DNA of 64,000 nucleotides from Desulfobacter sp. (GTDB taxonomy: Bacteria > Desulfobacterota > Desulfobacteria > Desulfobacterales > Desulfobacteraceae). Below, one piece after another: positions 17,769-26,128 of this stretch (the first letter of the stretch is position 1; each line of letters begins with the position of its first letter). A program made the translations under genes and the position numbers. The stretch covers positions 3,717,001 through 3,781,000 of the forward strand of contig CP054838.1 of assembly GCA_028768545.1 (NCBI GenBank). Reading direction: 5' to 3'. Under the pieces are notes generated by a model that saw nothing but the letters and a program-made list of their open reading frames with translations, was not told the origin of the DNA and made no database searches.

Positions 17769-19205
17769 GTGACACAGACAACTAAAACAATATTGCTCGT
17801 TGATGATGAAGAGCGCCTCCTGGATTCAATATCCAAGCGGATATCATTATTGGGTTTTTCTCCCTTAAAAGCAACATCCGGCCAACAGGCAATTGAAATT
17901 GTCAAACAGACCCAGGTTGATTTGGCCATTGTCGATCTGAAAATGCCGGATATGGACGGCCTGGTCACCATTGCCAAACTCAAAGAAATCACTCCGGAAC
18001 TAAATACCATCCTGTTGACCGGTTATGGCAATGAAAAAATAAAACAGGCCACCGAGTCACTCGACTCCTTGTATGTTGAAAAAGACGCCATGGGCGGTCT
18101 TTGGGACATTATCAAACAATCAAGCACCCAGGGCAAGGTGGTTGTTATCAGGCCGCCTGCAGGCCCAACCACGGCTGATAAATTCGTGTCAGAGCAAGTG
18201 GAGATCCTAGATCCTTTAAGTCAGAACAAACCCATAGCTCACAGGTTGCCCAAACCCGGCCCGGGCAAGAGGCCAAACCCCCTGTCAAAAATCATCGGCG
18301 GCACCCCTGAAATACAGCGATTAAAGAAAAATATCAGGCGATTTGCTGAAATGGATTGCGCCATTATCATCAGAGGAGAGATCGGAACCGGCAAAGAGTT
18401 GGTTGCAAGAACCATCCACAACCTCAGCCACCGCAAACAACAAAGATTTTTAGCCTTTGATTGCGGCTGTTTCAGCAAAGACTTTCGGTTTGCCCAATTG
18501 GTTGCCTCCTACGATGACACCCCTAAAAATGATCCGTTAAAAAAAGAATATGGGGCATTAAATCCGCCCTATACCGGCACCATACTCCTGGATCATATTG
18601 AGAACATGCCCAAAAAGCCCCAGCAGGAAATGCTCCAGTTAATTGATGGAAAAACATCGGATTCTGCCCCCTTCATGGATGTCAGATTTATCGTGGTTGC
18701 CCATCAAAGCATAGAAGAAAAAATCATCGAAGGTAAATTCCAGATGGAACTTTACCGACGGATACGTGCCATTGAAATTGAAATTCCGCCTTTGCGCCGC
18801 AGACTTGAAGACCTGTCCATTCTGTGTCATTATTTTTTAGGCCAGTTAAATGAAGAATTTGGGAAAAAAATAAAAACATTTTCAGATGATGTCTTTTCCC
18901 TGTTTGAAGCATATGAGTTTCCGGGAAATATTAGAGAATTGCGCCACATTATCGAAAGAGCGGTTATTTTAGCCCAGGGTGATATCATCACCGGCAAGCA
19001 TCTACCCAAAAAATTGAGCCAAAAAAATATCACACACACGCCCGATGACACCTCCCCCTTTCTGACCGTCCAGCAGATGGAGCAAAAGCATATTCTCAAG
19101 GCCATTGAAATCACCCACGGCAACAAGACCAGGGCAGCAGAACTTTTAGGCATCAGCCGGGCTGCACTGTGGAGAAAACTGAGACTCATTTCTGAAAAAT
19201 CATAA
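17769..19205 (+). CDS. NtrC-like response regulator with atypical AAA+ domain
   Basis: The product is 478 residues: REC (1-120, acceptor in LAIVDLKMP), AAA+ (about 175-400) and a Fis-type HTH (KTRAAELLGISRAALWRKL). Walker A is intact (GEIGTGKE). The GAFTGA loop that contacts sigma-54 is not found; the equivalent region reads EYGALNPPYTGT. Walker B is ILLDHIE in place of the usual LFLDEI. The PLRRRLEDL and FPGNIRELRH blocks are normal. It may bind DNA and nucleotide without activating sigma-54, or act as an antagonist or oligomeric scaffold. The start codon is GTG. It is first in a long cluster of receivers and kinases on the same strand. Confidence 0.85.
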   Translation: MTQTTKTILLVDDEERLLDSISKRISLLGFSPLKATSGQQAIEIVKQTQVDLAIVDLKMPDMDGLVTIAKLKEITPELNTILLTGYGNEKIKQATESLDSLYVEKDAMGGLWDIIKQSSTQGKVVVIRPPAGPTTADKFVSEQVEILDPLSQNKPIAHRLPKPGPGKRPNPLSKIIGGTPEIQRLKKNIRRFAEMDCAIIIRGEIGTGKELVARTIHNLSHRKQQRFLAFDCGCFSKDFRFAQLVASYDDTPKNDPLKKEYGALNPPYTGTILLDHIENMPKKPQQEMLQLIDGKTSDSAPFMDVRFIVVAHQSIEEKIIEGKFQMELYRRIRAIEIEIPPLRRRLEDLSILCHYFLGQLNEEFGKKIKTFSDDVFSLFEAYEFPGNIRELRHIIERAVILAQGDIITGKHLPKKLSQKNITHTPDDTSPFLTVQQMEQKHILKAIEITHGNKTRAAELLGISRAALWRKLRLISEKS

Positions 19206-19352
19206 TTGCTCATCCAACACAACTGATGACCGAGCCGATTTCCCATTCATGCCCATCAATGCATTTTGGGTAAAAGAGGGATGGCCATACGATCCTTAAG
19301 GAACCCTTTTGAACGATAGATGTTTCATTTTTAAAATTTTTTAGATTTATTG

Positions 19353-19381
19353 TTTACAATTTAAACTGTTTGATTTATACA
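19353..19381 (+). promoter_or_regulatory. Sigma-70 promoter for the REC/kinase operon
   Basis: TTTACA at 19353-19358, a 17-base spacer and TATACA at 19376-19381, about 50 bases before the ATG at 19432. Confidence 0.5.
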
Positions 19382-19431
19382 TGTTCCATATATCAATAGT
19401 AAAAGACCTATAACCTTGATAAGGCTAAGAT

Positions 19432-19803
19432 ATGGAACACCATGATATATTAATTGTTGATGATGAGGAACGTTATGCCACCATGCTGGCCAGCCGGCTG
19501 GGATTGCGCGGATTTTCCTGCAAAGTCCGTAACGATGGACAGACAGCCATTGATATCATAAAAACCCTATCGTTTTCCTGGGTTATTCTGGATTTACGGC
19601 TGCCGGATATTTATGGATCAGAGGTGCTGTCTCAAATTAAAACAACTGCCCCCCAAACCCAGGTCATCATTCTGACAGGGCACGGAACTGATAAAGATCG
19701 AGTTCAGTGTTTGGAGCGTGGTGCCCATTCTTTTATGAATAAACCTTTGGACATTGACCAAATGATTTCGATTATGGGCCAGAATAAAGAACACTCAATA
19801 TGA
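19432..19803 (+). CDS. Stand-alone response regulator receiver
   Basis: A 123-residue single REC domain: LIVDDEERY, acceptor Asp in WVILDLRLP, Thr in IILTGHG and Lys in FMNKPLD. No output domain. Its TGA overlaps the ATG of the following kinase gene (ATGA), so the pair is translationally coupled. It most likely takes phosphate from that kinase. The similarity to the receivers at 21560 and 25617 suggests local duplication. Confidence 0.88.
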   Translation: MEHHDILIVDDEERYATMLASRLGLRGFSCKVRNDGQTAIDIIKTLSFSWVILDLRLPDIYGSEVLSQIKTTAPQTQVIILTGHGTDKDRVQCLERGAHSFMNKPLDIDQMISIMGQNKEHSI

Positions 19804-21563
19804 AAAACAGGCTGAAATGTAATTTAAAGTCATATTTCCCGTATTTCCATCGGTCAAACGAGGAACATCTGAATCCTTACTATGCCTTTTAGGATTATCG
19901 CAAGATCTGGGGAAGCGTGGTTTTCTTTCTCATGATCACAGCATTGGTTCCTCTGACAGCCATGACATCCATCTATTATCAGCTTGTTGATCAATCCATT
20001 AACACCGAATCCCTTTTGCGTACCGAACGATTGGCCTCCAATGCCCGCAGGGCCGTGACCTTTTTTTTAGAGGAACGCCTGGATGCACTAACCTTTACAG
20101 CAAAAGAAATGGGATATGGCCGCCTGAGCGATCCCAAGCGTTTGGAAGAGATATTTCGAAACCTGAAACTGGGGTTCGGCGGATTGACTGACTTGAGTGT
20201 GATCTCGGATAACGGAACCCAGGTGGCCTATGCCGGCCCATTCAATCTAAAGGGAAAGGACTACAGCAACCAGGCATGGTTTTTGGAATGCCGCCTCAAT
20301 GACGCCTGTGTCAGCGAAGTGTTTTCAGGCCACCGCGGTGTTCCTCATATTGTTGTGGCTGTTAAATCCCAACGACCGGACGGTGGTTTTTTCATGCTGC
20401 GCATGACCCTGGATACCGACCGACTGATTCAGGCCCTGTCATCTTACAAGACCGGAGAACATACCGATATTTTCCTGACCAACCGCGATGGGAAGATGCA
20501 GACCCCTTCCATGTTTTATGAAGGCGAGGCCCGCCAGCTTACCCTTCCTTTGCCCGTCTATTCCGATCGGACAAAATCCTTGATATCAGATGATTTCAAC
20601 GAGCGGCCCATGGTTGTCGGCTATGCGTTTATCAACACGAAGATGGTCCCCACCCCCTTTGTCCTCATGGTTGTCAAACAAAAACAGGGGATGATGAAAG
20701 TCTGGCTGGATCTTCGTTCAAATATCAACTGGTTTTTATTTGTAAGTTCACTCATCGTCATCCTTGTCATTTTTCTGACCTCTTCTTTTATGGTCAACAA
20801 AATGTTTGACGCAGACCGGCAAAAGGCCCGGACCATGGCTGCGGCAGAACAAAACTGTCAATTGGCATCCATCGGGCAGCTGGCTGTCGGAGTGGCCCAT
20901 GAAATAAACAATCCTTTAGCCCTTATCAACGAAACCGCCGGTTATATCAAAGATCTGTTTATCATAAAAAAACAATACGGGGATGATCCGGAATTAATCG
21001 AACTTATCGAATCCATCATCGAGACCGTAGAACGTTGTGGTACCATTACCCGGCAATTGCTTGGTTTCTCAAGACATTTTGATGTCCAGATACAGGGAAT
21101 CCACCTTAAGCCCATGGTTTTTGACGTGCTTAATTTTCACAAGAAAGAAGCTGAGTACCGGGATATTACCATTCATACCGACTTCCCGGATGAAATTCCG
21201 CTGATCGAAACCGATAGAGGAAAACTCCAGCAGATTATTTTAAACCTTGTGAACAATGCATTTCATGCCATTGAAAATGGGGGATCATTGGATATTCGGG
21301 CAAAGCTGGACAATGAAAAAGACTGCGTTCACCTGAGCATACAAGATGATGGTTGCGGTATCTCCGAAGCAGATCTCTCTAAAATTTTTGAGCCCTTTTT
21401 TACCACAAAAGAAGAAGGCAAAGGGACCGGGTTAGGACTCTCCATTACCTATGGTCTGGTAAAAAAACTTTACGGCGACATTAGAGTTCAAAGTAAACTC
21501 GGTAAAGGAACAACGTTTACGGTCACCTTGCCTATCCATACAGAAAGGGATTTTTCAGGATGA
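19800..21563 (+). CDS. Membrane sensor histidine kinase (Cache type) with in-frame TAG at codon 31
   Basis: The coupled ATG at 19800 opens a frame of 587 residues broken only by TAG at 19890-19892. The lead NPYYAF-TAG-DYRKIWG runs into the first membrane helix (SVVFFLMITALVPLT), as in related kinases that have a basic cytosolic lead. Next come a periplasmic double-Cache-like region (about 60-290), a second helix (WFLFVSSLIVILVIFL), HisKA (GVAHEINNPLALIN) and HATPase (LVNNAFHAIENG, DDGCGISE, GTGLGLSITYG). A downstream GTG at 19917 could start a shorter but working kinase lacking about 39 residues. The TAG may be readthrough (for example pyrrolysine), a nonsense mutation, or an error. It ends with TGA overlapping the next ATG. 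Confidence 0.85.
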
Positions 21564-21919
21564 ATGTTTTATTGGTGGATGATGAAAAAAAATTTGTAAT
21601 GATGCTTGCCAAAAGGCTCGAATTAAGAGGGTTCCAGGTGACATTTGCCAACACCGGCGCGGATGCGCTTGATTTGATCAAAAAGGGTGAAAGGTTTGAT
21701 GTGGCCCTCTTGGATGTGAAAATGCCCGGAATCGGCGGGATTGAACTTCGACGGGAACTGCATCGACTGGATCCGGATATGAAATTTATTTTTCTTACCG
21801 GTCATGGATCGGACAACGACTATCTGGTGGGAGACAAGGAGGCAATGCATTATCTGCCCAAGCCCATAAAAATAGATCTGGTTGTAAAAACCTTATTAGA
21901 GGTGGCTGGAACGAACTAG
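21560..21919 (+). CDS. Stand-alone response regulator receiver ending in tandem TAG-TAA
   Basis: A 119-residue REC domain: LLVDDEKKF, acceptor in VALLDVKMP, Thr in IFLTGHG and Lys in YLPKPIKID. The start ATG overlaps the kinase stop (ATGA), so kinase and receiver are made together. The coding frame ends AGTN-TAG-TAA: the amber codon is backed up at once by ochre. That is notable in a window where TAG occurs inside several other genes. The acceptor loop has GIGGIEL in place of the commoner DGxEL. Confidence 0.87.
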   Translation: MNVLLVDDEKKFVMMLAKRLELRGFQVTFANTGADALDLIKKGERFDVALLDVKMPGIGGIELRRELHRLDPDMKFIFLTGHGSDNDYLVGDKEAMHYLPKPIKIDLVVKTLLEVAGTN

Positions 21920-22009
21920 TAAAAACCGGCCTCATTGGGTTGCAGGCTTTGATAATATCCGGCAGGTTTTGTTTAAAAAAATAAAATATGCCGACAACAG
22001 GAGGAGTGA

Positions 22010-22714
22010 ATGGATCATAAACCAAACCTTTTTGACTTTGAAAGTCTGGCCTTTTTCGGGAGGGTCAATGCGTCTATCTCCCATGAATTAAAGAATATAA
22101 TGGCCATTATTTCAGAAACGGCCGGACTTCTCAGCGACCTTTCGGAAATGGCCCGAAAAGGCGGTACCATTGAGCTTGATATGCTCACGGACAGTACCCA
22201 AAGCATTGTCGAAGAAATTCAGCGGGGGTTTACAACCATTCGGCAGATGAATCGGTTTTCCCACAGTATTGATACCCCCATTGTTTCCATTGACTTAAGG
22301 GAGATCCTGGATCTGGTCGCCCGACTGTCAGAATATTTGGCCTTTGCCGGCAAAATGAACATCTCCCCTGTTGAAGGGGATGCCCCCATGGTCAAGACCT
22401 GTCCGTTCATTCTCCAGGCAATTATCTATGAGGCCGCAGTCCGGATATTTAAGGAGACAGGGCCTAAAGCAAACCTGTCTGTATCTATCCAGCCAATAGA
22501 GGATTCAGCCTGGCAGATTGCCTTTACCGGTTTGAGTATCACAAAATCAGACACGTTTTTGGGTCAAAATATAAAAAAAATGGCAGCATCAATAGGTGTT
22601 TTTATCAACCACACCCCTTCAGATGCCCGCCTGGAAATTCAGGTCCCGATTTCAATCAAAGAGGGGGCTGTCTGTTCGGAATCAAACACAATACCGGCAG
22701 GACATGACCGGTAA
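22010..22714 (+). CDS. Histidine-kinase-like protein with degenerate ATPase domain
   Basis: The product is 234 residues. The dimerisation/H-box region is present (ASISHELKNIMAIISETAG), but the C-terminal half shows no recognisable N-box or GTGLGL glycine box. It can probably be phosphorylated but not autophosphorylate. Such proteins may act as phosphotransfer intermediates (like Spo0B or ChpT) between the kinase at 19800 and the several receivers around it. GGAGG-type ribosome site (AGGAGTGA) just upstream of ATG 22010. The IS4-family element starts 16 bases after its TAA stop, so the coding frame appears complete. Confidence 0.7.
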   Translation: MDHKPNLFDFESLAFFGRVNASISHELKNIMAIISETAGLLSDLSEMARKGGTIELDMLTDSTQSIVEEIQRGFTTIRQMNRFSHSIDTPIVSIDLREILDLVARLSEYLAFAGKMNISPVEGDAPMVKTCPFILQAIIYEAAVRIFKETGPKANLSVSIQPIEDSAWQIAFTGLSITKSDTFLGQNIKKMAASIGVFINHTPSDARLEIQVPISIKEGAVCSESNTIPAGHDR

Positions 22715-22742
22715 TAATGTATAAAACCTCAGTGATGTCCGG

Positions 22743-23912
22743 TTAGGTTTTTGCTTGCTCAATAATTTTTTGATCTTTGACAATATTGTCCCTGTTTGAA
22801 CTATGAGAGCCCTGCTCCTCGCAGCCAAACAGGTCATTTAGAATGGCGGTTCGCAGCTGCCGAACTCTTTTGATCGTGACCTTTTCATTAAACTGTTTTT
22901 GGCAATGGATTGCCAGTAACAGGTAAGTGATAAGGCCGCCAAGAATCTGAACCATAAGGCCGTATTCACTGCGGGCAATGAGATGATATACCTTCAGATG
23001 TTCTTTCCACCATTTGAAAAAATCCTCAATGGTCCACCGGAGTTTATAAATTGTTGCTATTTGTTCCGCTGTTAAATCATGCCTGTCAGTTGCCACATAG
23101 TATTTGACGCCAGCAATTTTATAGCCAACAACCCGAACAGGCCTTTTCGTCTGGTTTTGATTCGGAGTACCAAGTTTAACCAGTGCATCATAAAAAATGT
23201 AGCTGTCGGAAGGGGTCTCGTGGTTATCAATAATTGTTCTTGTTGTCCTGGTTTTTATACGGCAGACAAAATGTTTGCCTTGCTCCTGAAGCAGGTCAAA
23301 TTCTTTATGGGATTGATATCCACGATCCATAACACCTGTTTGCCCCTTGGAAAGTATTTTGGGAACAAAAGTGCGTTCAGCGCCGTTGCCTTCAGTCAAA
23401 AAGATTTTGTTTGGGATTCCGTGATTAATGTCAAATCCGCAATGTACTTTGGCTTTTTTACTTCCTTTTCTGTAGTTCGCCCAGTGCATTGAAAGGACTG
23501 CATTTATGAGACTACCGTCAATGGAAACCAACTCTCCTAACTCGGCGTGTTCACCCGGATGACACTCAAGAGCCTGTTTATAAAGATCCTCAAAGATAAA
23601 TTGCAGTTGTTCGAGTCCCCTGTGATTGATGGCTTCACAGAAACTACTACGGCTGATACCACCGTCTGGCGCAATATTTTCTTTAGCAAAAACATTCTCC
23701 TTGAGATCCTGAATTAAATGTCGGGCAGACTTGTGCTCCTGAAGATGGAAATAAACCAAAGCATTTATCTGGTCTTCGAATGTCATTTTTAAAGGGCGGT
23801 CTCCTCGAGATTGTAATTCCGGTGCTTTTGAAAGTGACTTTATCAGAGGGCACCTGAAATTGTCAAAGTTCAGGGACCGTAGTTGTTTTTTAGGGACTGA
23901 GATGTGCGTCAT
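22743..23912 (-). CDS. Transposase, IS4 family
   Basis: The product is 389 residues from ATG 23912 (MTHISVPKKQ), with AAGGAG five bases upstream. The DDE core is LVSIDGSLINA, TGVMDRGYQSH and the IS4 signature YKLRWTIEDFFKWWK (Y-x2-R-x3-E-x6-K). The open frame extends further upstream into the inner IS, but that stretch is not part of this protein. The inner IS lies 19 bases before the start codon. The ribosome site survives while any native promoter is displaced, so expression now depends on the inner element. The coding frame itself is intact. Confidence 0.92.
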   Translation of the reverse strand: MTHISVPKKQLRSLNFDNFRCPLIKSLSKAPELQSRGDRPLKMTFEDQINALVYFHLQEHKSARHLIQDLKENVFAKENIAPDGGISRSSFCEAINHRGLEQLQFIFEDLYKQALECHPGEHAELGELVSIDGSLINAVLSMHWANYRKGSKKAKVHCGFDINHGIPNKIFLTEGNGAERTFVPKILSKGQTGVMDRGYQSHKEFDLLQEQGKHFVCRIKTRTTRTIIDNHETPSDSYIFYDALVKLGTPNQNQTKRPVRVVGYKIAGVKYYVATDRHDLTAEQIATIYKLRWTIEDFFKWWKEHLKVYHLIARSEYGLMVQILGGLITYLLLAIHCQKQFNEKVTIKRVRQLRTAILNDLFGCEEQGSHSSNRDNIVKDQKIIEQAKT

Positions 23913-23931
23913 TTGAGCTCCTTGAGTTAAG

Positions 23932-25454
23932 GGGCGCATTCCCATTTTCCCGGTTATACCGCTGGCACTGGATTGTGCATGTTTGCCATCTGCTTCAGGC
24001 AGTTCCAACGCCCTGCTTTATAAAATGATCGCAGCATAATCATTTTTTCTGCATTCTCCCGATACCAAAAGATGCATGGACCTTTAAGACGTAAATTCAC
24101 GACTCTCCGAATCGAACTTTCAATAGCACCGCTGCCAATAGGTAAGTTCAACGCTTTTACAGTTGAGAAATTAAGCCTCAGTTCATTGCGCACAAAATAA
24201 TCCCGTTCCGTCTTGATAGCCTTACTGTTTCTGCCTCTACAAAGCTTCTGGACGGCCTGTACCACCTCAATCGCCTTTCCCTTCAGCAGAAGACCTCGCT
24301 GCTTCGATACCCAGCGTTTGCGTTCCTTGGATGACCAGGTCTTCCTTAAGCCTACTACTGTACCCAGATGCTCAACTGTATGGTAGAAATCGAGAAGTTC
24401 ATACACACGCTCAGGAGCCAAACCCAATGCTTTTAGCAGTCCGGGGATTCGATTCCAAATCCAATGTGCCCCATCTGCAACAAACAGTATTTTGTCTGAG
24501 TTCTGAATATGAAGGGAGTTCAAATAACCCTTTAACAAGTGGAATACACCATCCGGTCCATTGAAACAGCCATCAATAAATGGTGAAAAGCTTTTTTCTT
24601 GTTTTCCATGGGCGTCCACTACATAAATGATCAAAAGCTTGGGTTCTCGCCATGCCCCACGAAATCGGGTTCTATCCTTTTGGGTTTTTGGTCCCCTTTT
24701 CTTCTCTCTGAGCCGAGTGCGGCCACCATCAGTGCTGATAACGACTCGCCGCCCTTCAAGTAAATCTCCATCATTTAATGGGATTCGGCCCGCTTGTTGT
24801 TCGGCTCGAGCCCGCTCTGCGTACCGATAGGTCAGTTTACGGATGACCTTTATACCCAACGTCATCCCACGGTCACAAAGCACTTGACGGACTTCTTCAA
24901 AAGAACTTAATAAGGCTGACCAAGAACTCACCATAGAAGCCAAAGCAGGCGAGCAGCGATCATGGATTCCAAGAAGGATTAAACCAGCGTATGCACCTTT
25001 ATATCTTTTTCCTTTTCGGCGGTCACAGGACCTTCGATAGTATCGAACATGAATATCAACCGAACTATCTGTACAAAGCTGAATCCAAACGGTCTCAAGC
25101 CCTTCGCTTTTCATCCGTCCCGGCCAATTGGACATCAATTCTTTTTCTTGGTCGACCTGTTCAGAGGAATCTACTGAGGCCTGGATCTTTTTTTTAAAAA
25201 AAAGGCGCTTATCCGATTTGTATACTCAAGGATTTCCTGCTCCATCTGTTCTAATTCGTTAGCGTTACGAACCAAGCGATTTGGATCTTCTTCCAGTTCT
25301 TTGAGGCATGCAAGGACTTCATCAACAGTATTACAATCTTCAGCTTTCTTCATTAGCACAATCCATTTATGTTCATTTCAGCGTAACAGAGGATATCATT
25401 CTTTTTGCTCTAAAAGACAGGCCTTTTTAAAACCGGGAAAATGGGAATGCGCCC
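23932..25454. mobile_element. Inner insertion sequence (ISKra4-like), nested in the IS4 element
   Basis: Perfect 24-base terminal inverted repeats at 23932-23955 (starts GGGCGCATTCCC) and 25431-25454. They are flanked by a perfect nine-base target duplication TGAGTTAAG at 23923-23931 and 25455-25463. Length is 1523 bases. Perfect ends and duplication indicate recent insertion. It carries one transposase encoded in two frames. Confidence 0.93.
23954..25353 (-). CDS. Transposase (ISKra4-like), two frames joined by probable programmed -1 frameshift
   Basis: The first frame (ATG 25353, or GTG 25359) gives about 60 residues (KKAEDCNTVDEVLACLKELE...) and meets TAG at 25171. The main frame (to 23954) begins without a good start of its own. 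The two join by a -1 shift on a run of eight T then eight A (minus strand; plus coordinates 25188-25203), the kind of A-rich slippery site used by many IS. The fused product is about 465 residues. DDE-like residues lie in VISTDGGRTRLRE, LFVADGAHWIW and LPIGSGAIESS; the GAWREPKLLIIYVVD block is typical of ISKra4-type enzymes. The family label rests on motif memory. Confidence 0.8.
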
Positions 25455-25616
25455 TGAGTTAAGTTTTCAAGGCGCACAAAAATTTTTACGCACATTTGTC
25501 AACACAAAACCGACTGTTTTTTTCAATGATTTTAGATGCTTTTTATATGCAACAACCTAACCGGACACTACTGATAAAACCTATTTTAATCAAAAAAATA
25601 AAGGAAGGAAGGAACC

Positions 25617-26111
25617 ATGGAAACTGACAACAAAATAAAAATTCTTTTGGTGGATGATGAAGTCAAATCTTTAGACGCAATTTCAAACCGGTTGAGTTTA
25701 AAGGGATTTGAAGTGACCACGGCCACAGATGGCGACAAGGCCCTCAATGAGGCCCAAACCGGCCGCTTTGACCTGGCCGTGCTTGACCTTCAAATGCCGG
25801 GCACTGACGGTTCGCAGGTCCTTAAAATCCTCAAAGAAAAACATAAATTTATTGAAATCATCATGCTGACGGGCCATGCCACAGTGGACTCAGCAGTGGA
25901 ATGCACCAAACTCGGGGCATTCAAATACCTGGAAAAATCCTATGATTTTGACACATTGGTGGATGCGCTAAAACAGGCCTATCAGGCCAGGATGGAAAAG
26001 AAATTTGAAAGCAATGAAAAGCGAATGGAAGCCATTCAGCAGATCGCCATGGGACAGTCTCCTTTGGGAGTCCTCAGAGAAATGGCACAATTGGATGACA
26101 GCCGCAAATAA
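25617..26111 (+). CDS. Response regulator receiver with C-terminal helical tail
   Basis: The product is 164 residues: REC at 1-120 (LLVDDEVKS, acceptor in LAVLDLQMP, Thr in IMLTGHA, Lys in YLEKSYDFD) followed by a charged helix (KKFESNEKRMEAIQQIAMGQ) of about 40 residues. Where the Lys is normally followed by Pro, it has KS here. AAGGAAGGAAGG precedes the ATG. It was probably continuous with the kinase-like gene at 22010 before the nested IS arrived. It ends 18 bases before the IS256-family element. Confidence 0.87.
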   Translation: METDNKIKILLVDDEVKSLDAISNRLSLKGFEVTTATDGDKALNEAQTGRFDLAVLDLQMPGTDGSQVLKILKEKHKFIEIIMLTGHATVDSAVECTKLGAFKYLEKSYDFDTLVDALKQAYQARMEKKFESNEKRMEAIQQIAMGQSPLGVLREMAQLDDSRK

Positions 26112-26128
26112 AGCTGCGCTCGTCTAAA

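Larger units (their letters stand above)
22730..25573. mobile_element. IS4-family insertion sequence carrying a second IS (nested)
   Basis: Terminal inverted repeats at 22730-22749 (CAGTGATGTCCGGTTAGGTT) and 25554-25573 (inverse, two mismatches). They are flanked by a perfect nine-base target duplication ATAAAACCT at 22721-22729 and 25574-25582. Without the inner element (23932-25454 plus one copy of its duplication) the IS would be about 1.3 kb, normal for the family. It landed between a kinase-like gene and a receiver gene of the same cluster, apparently without breaking either. Confidence 0.93.
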
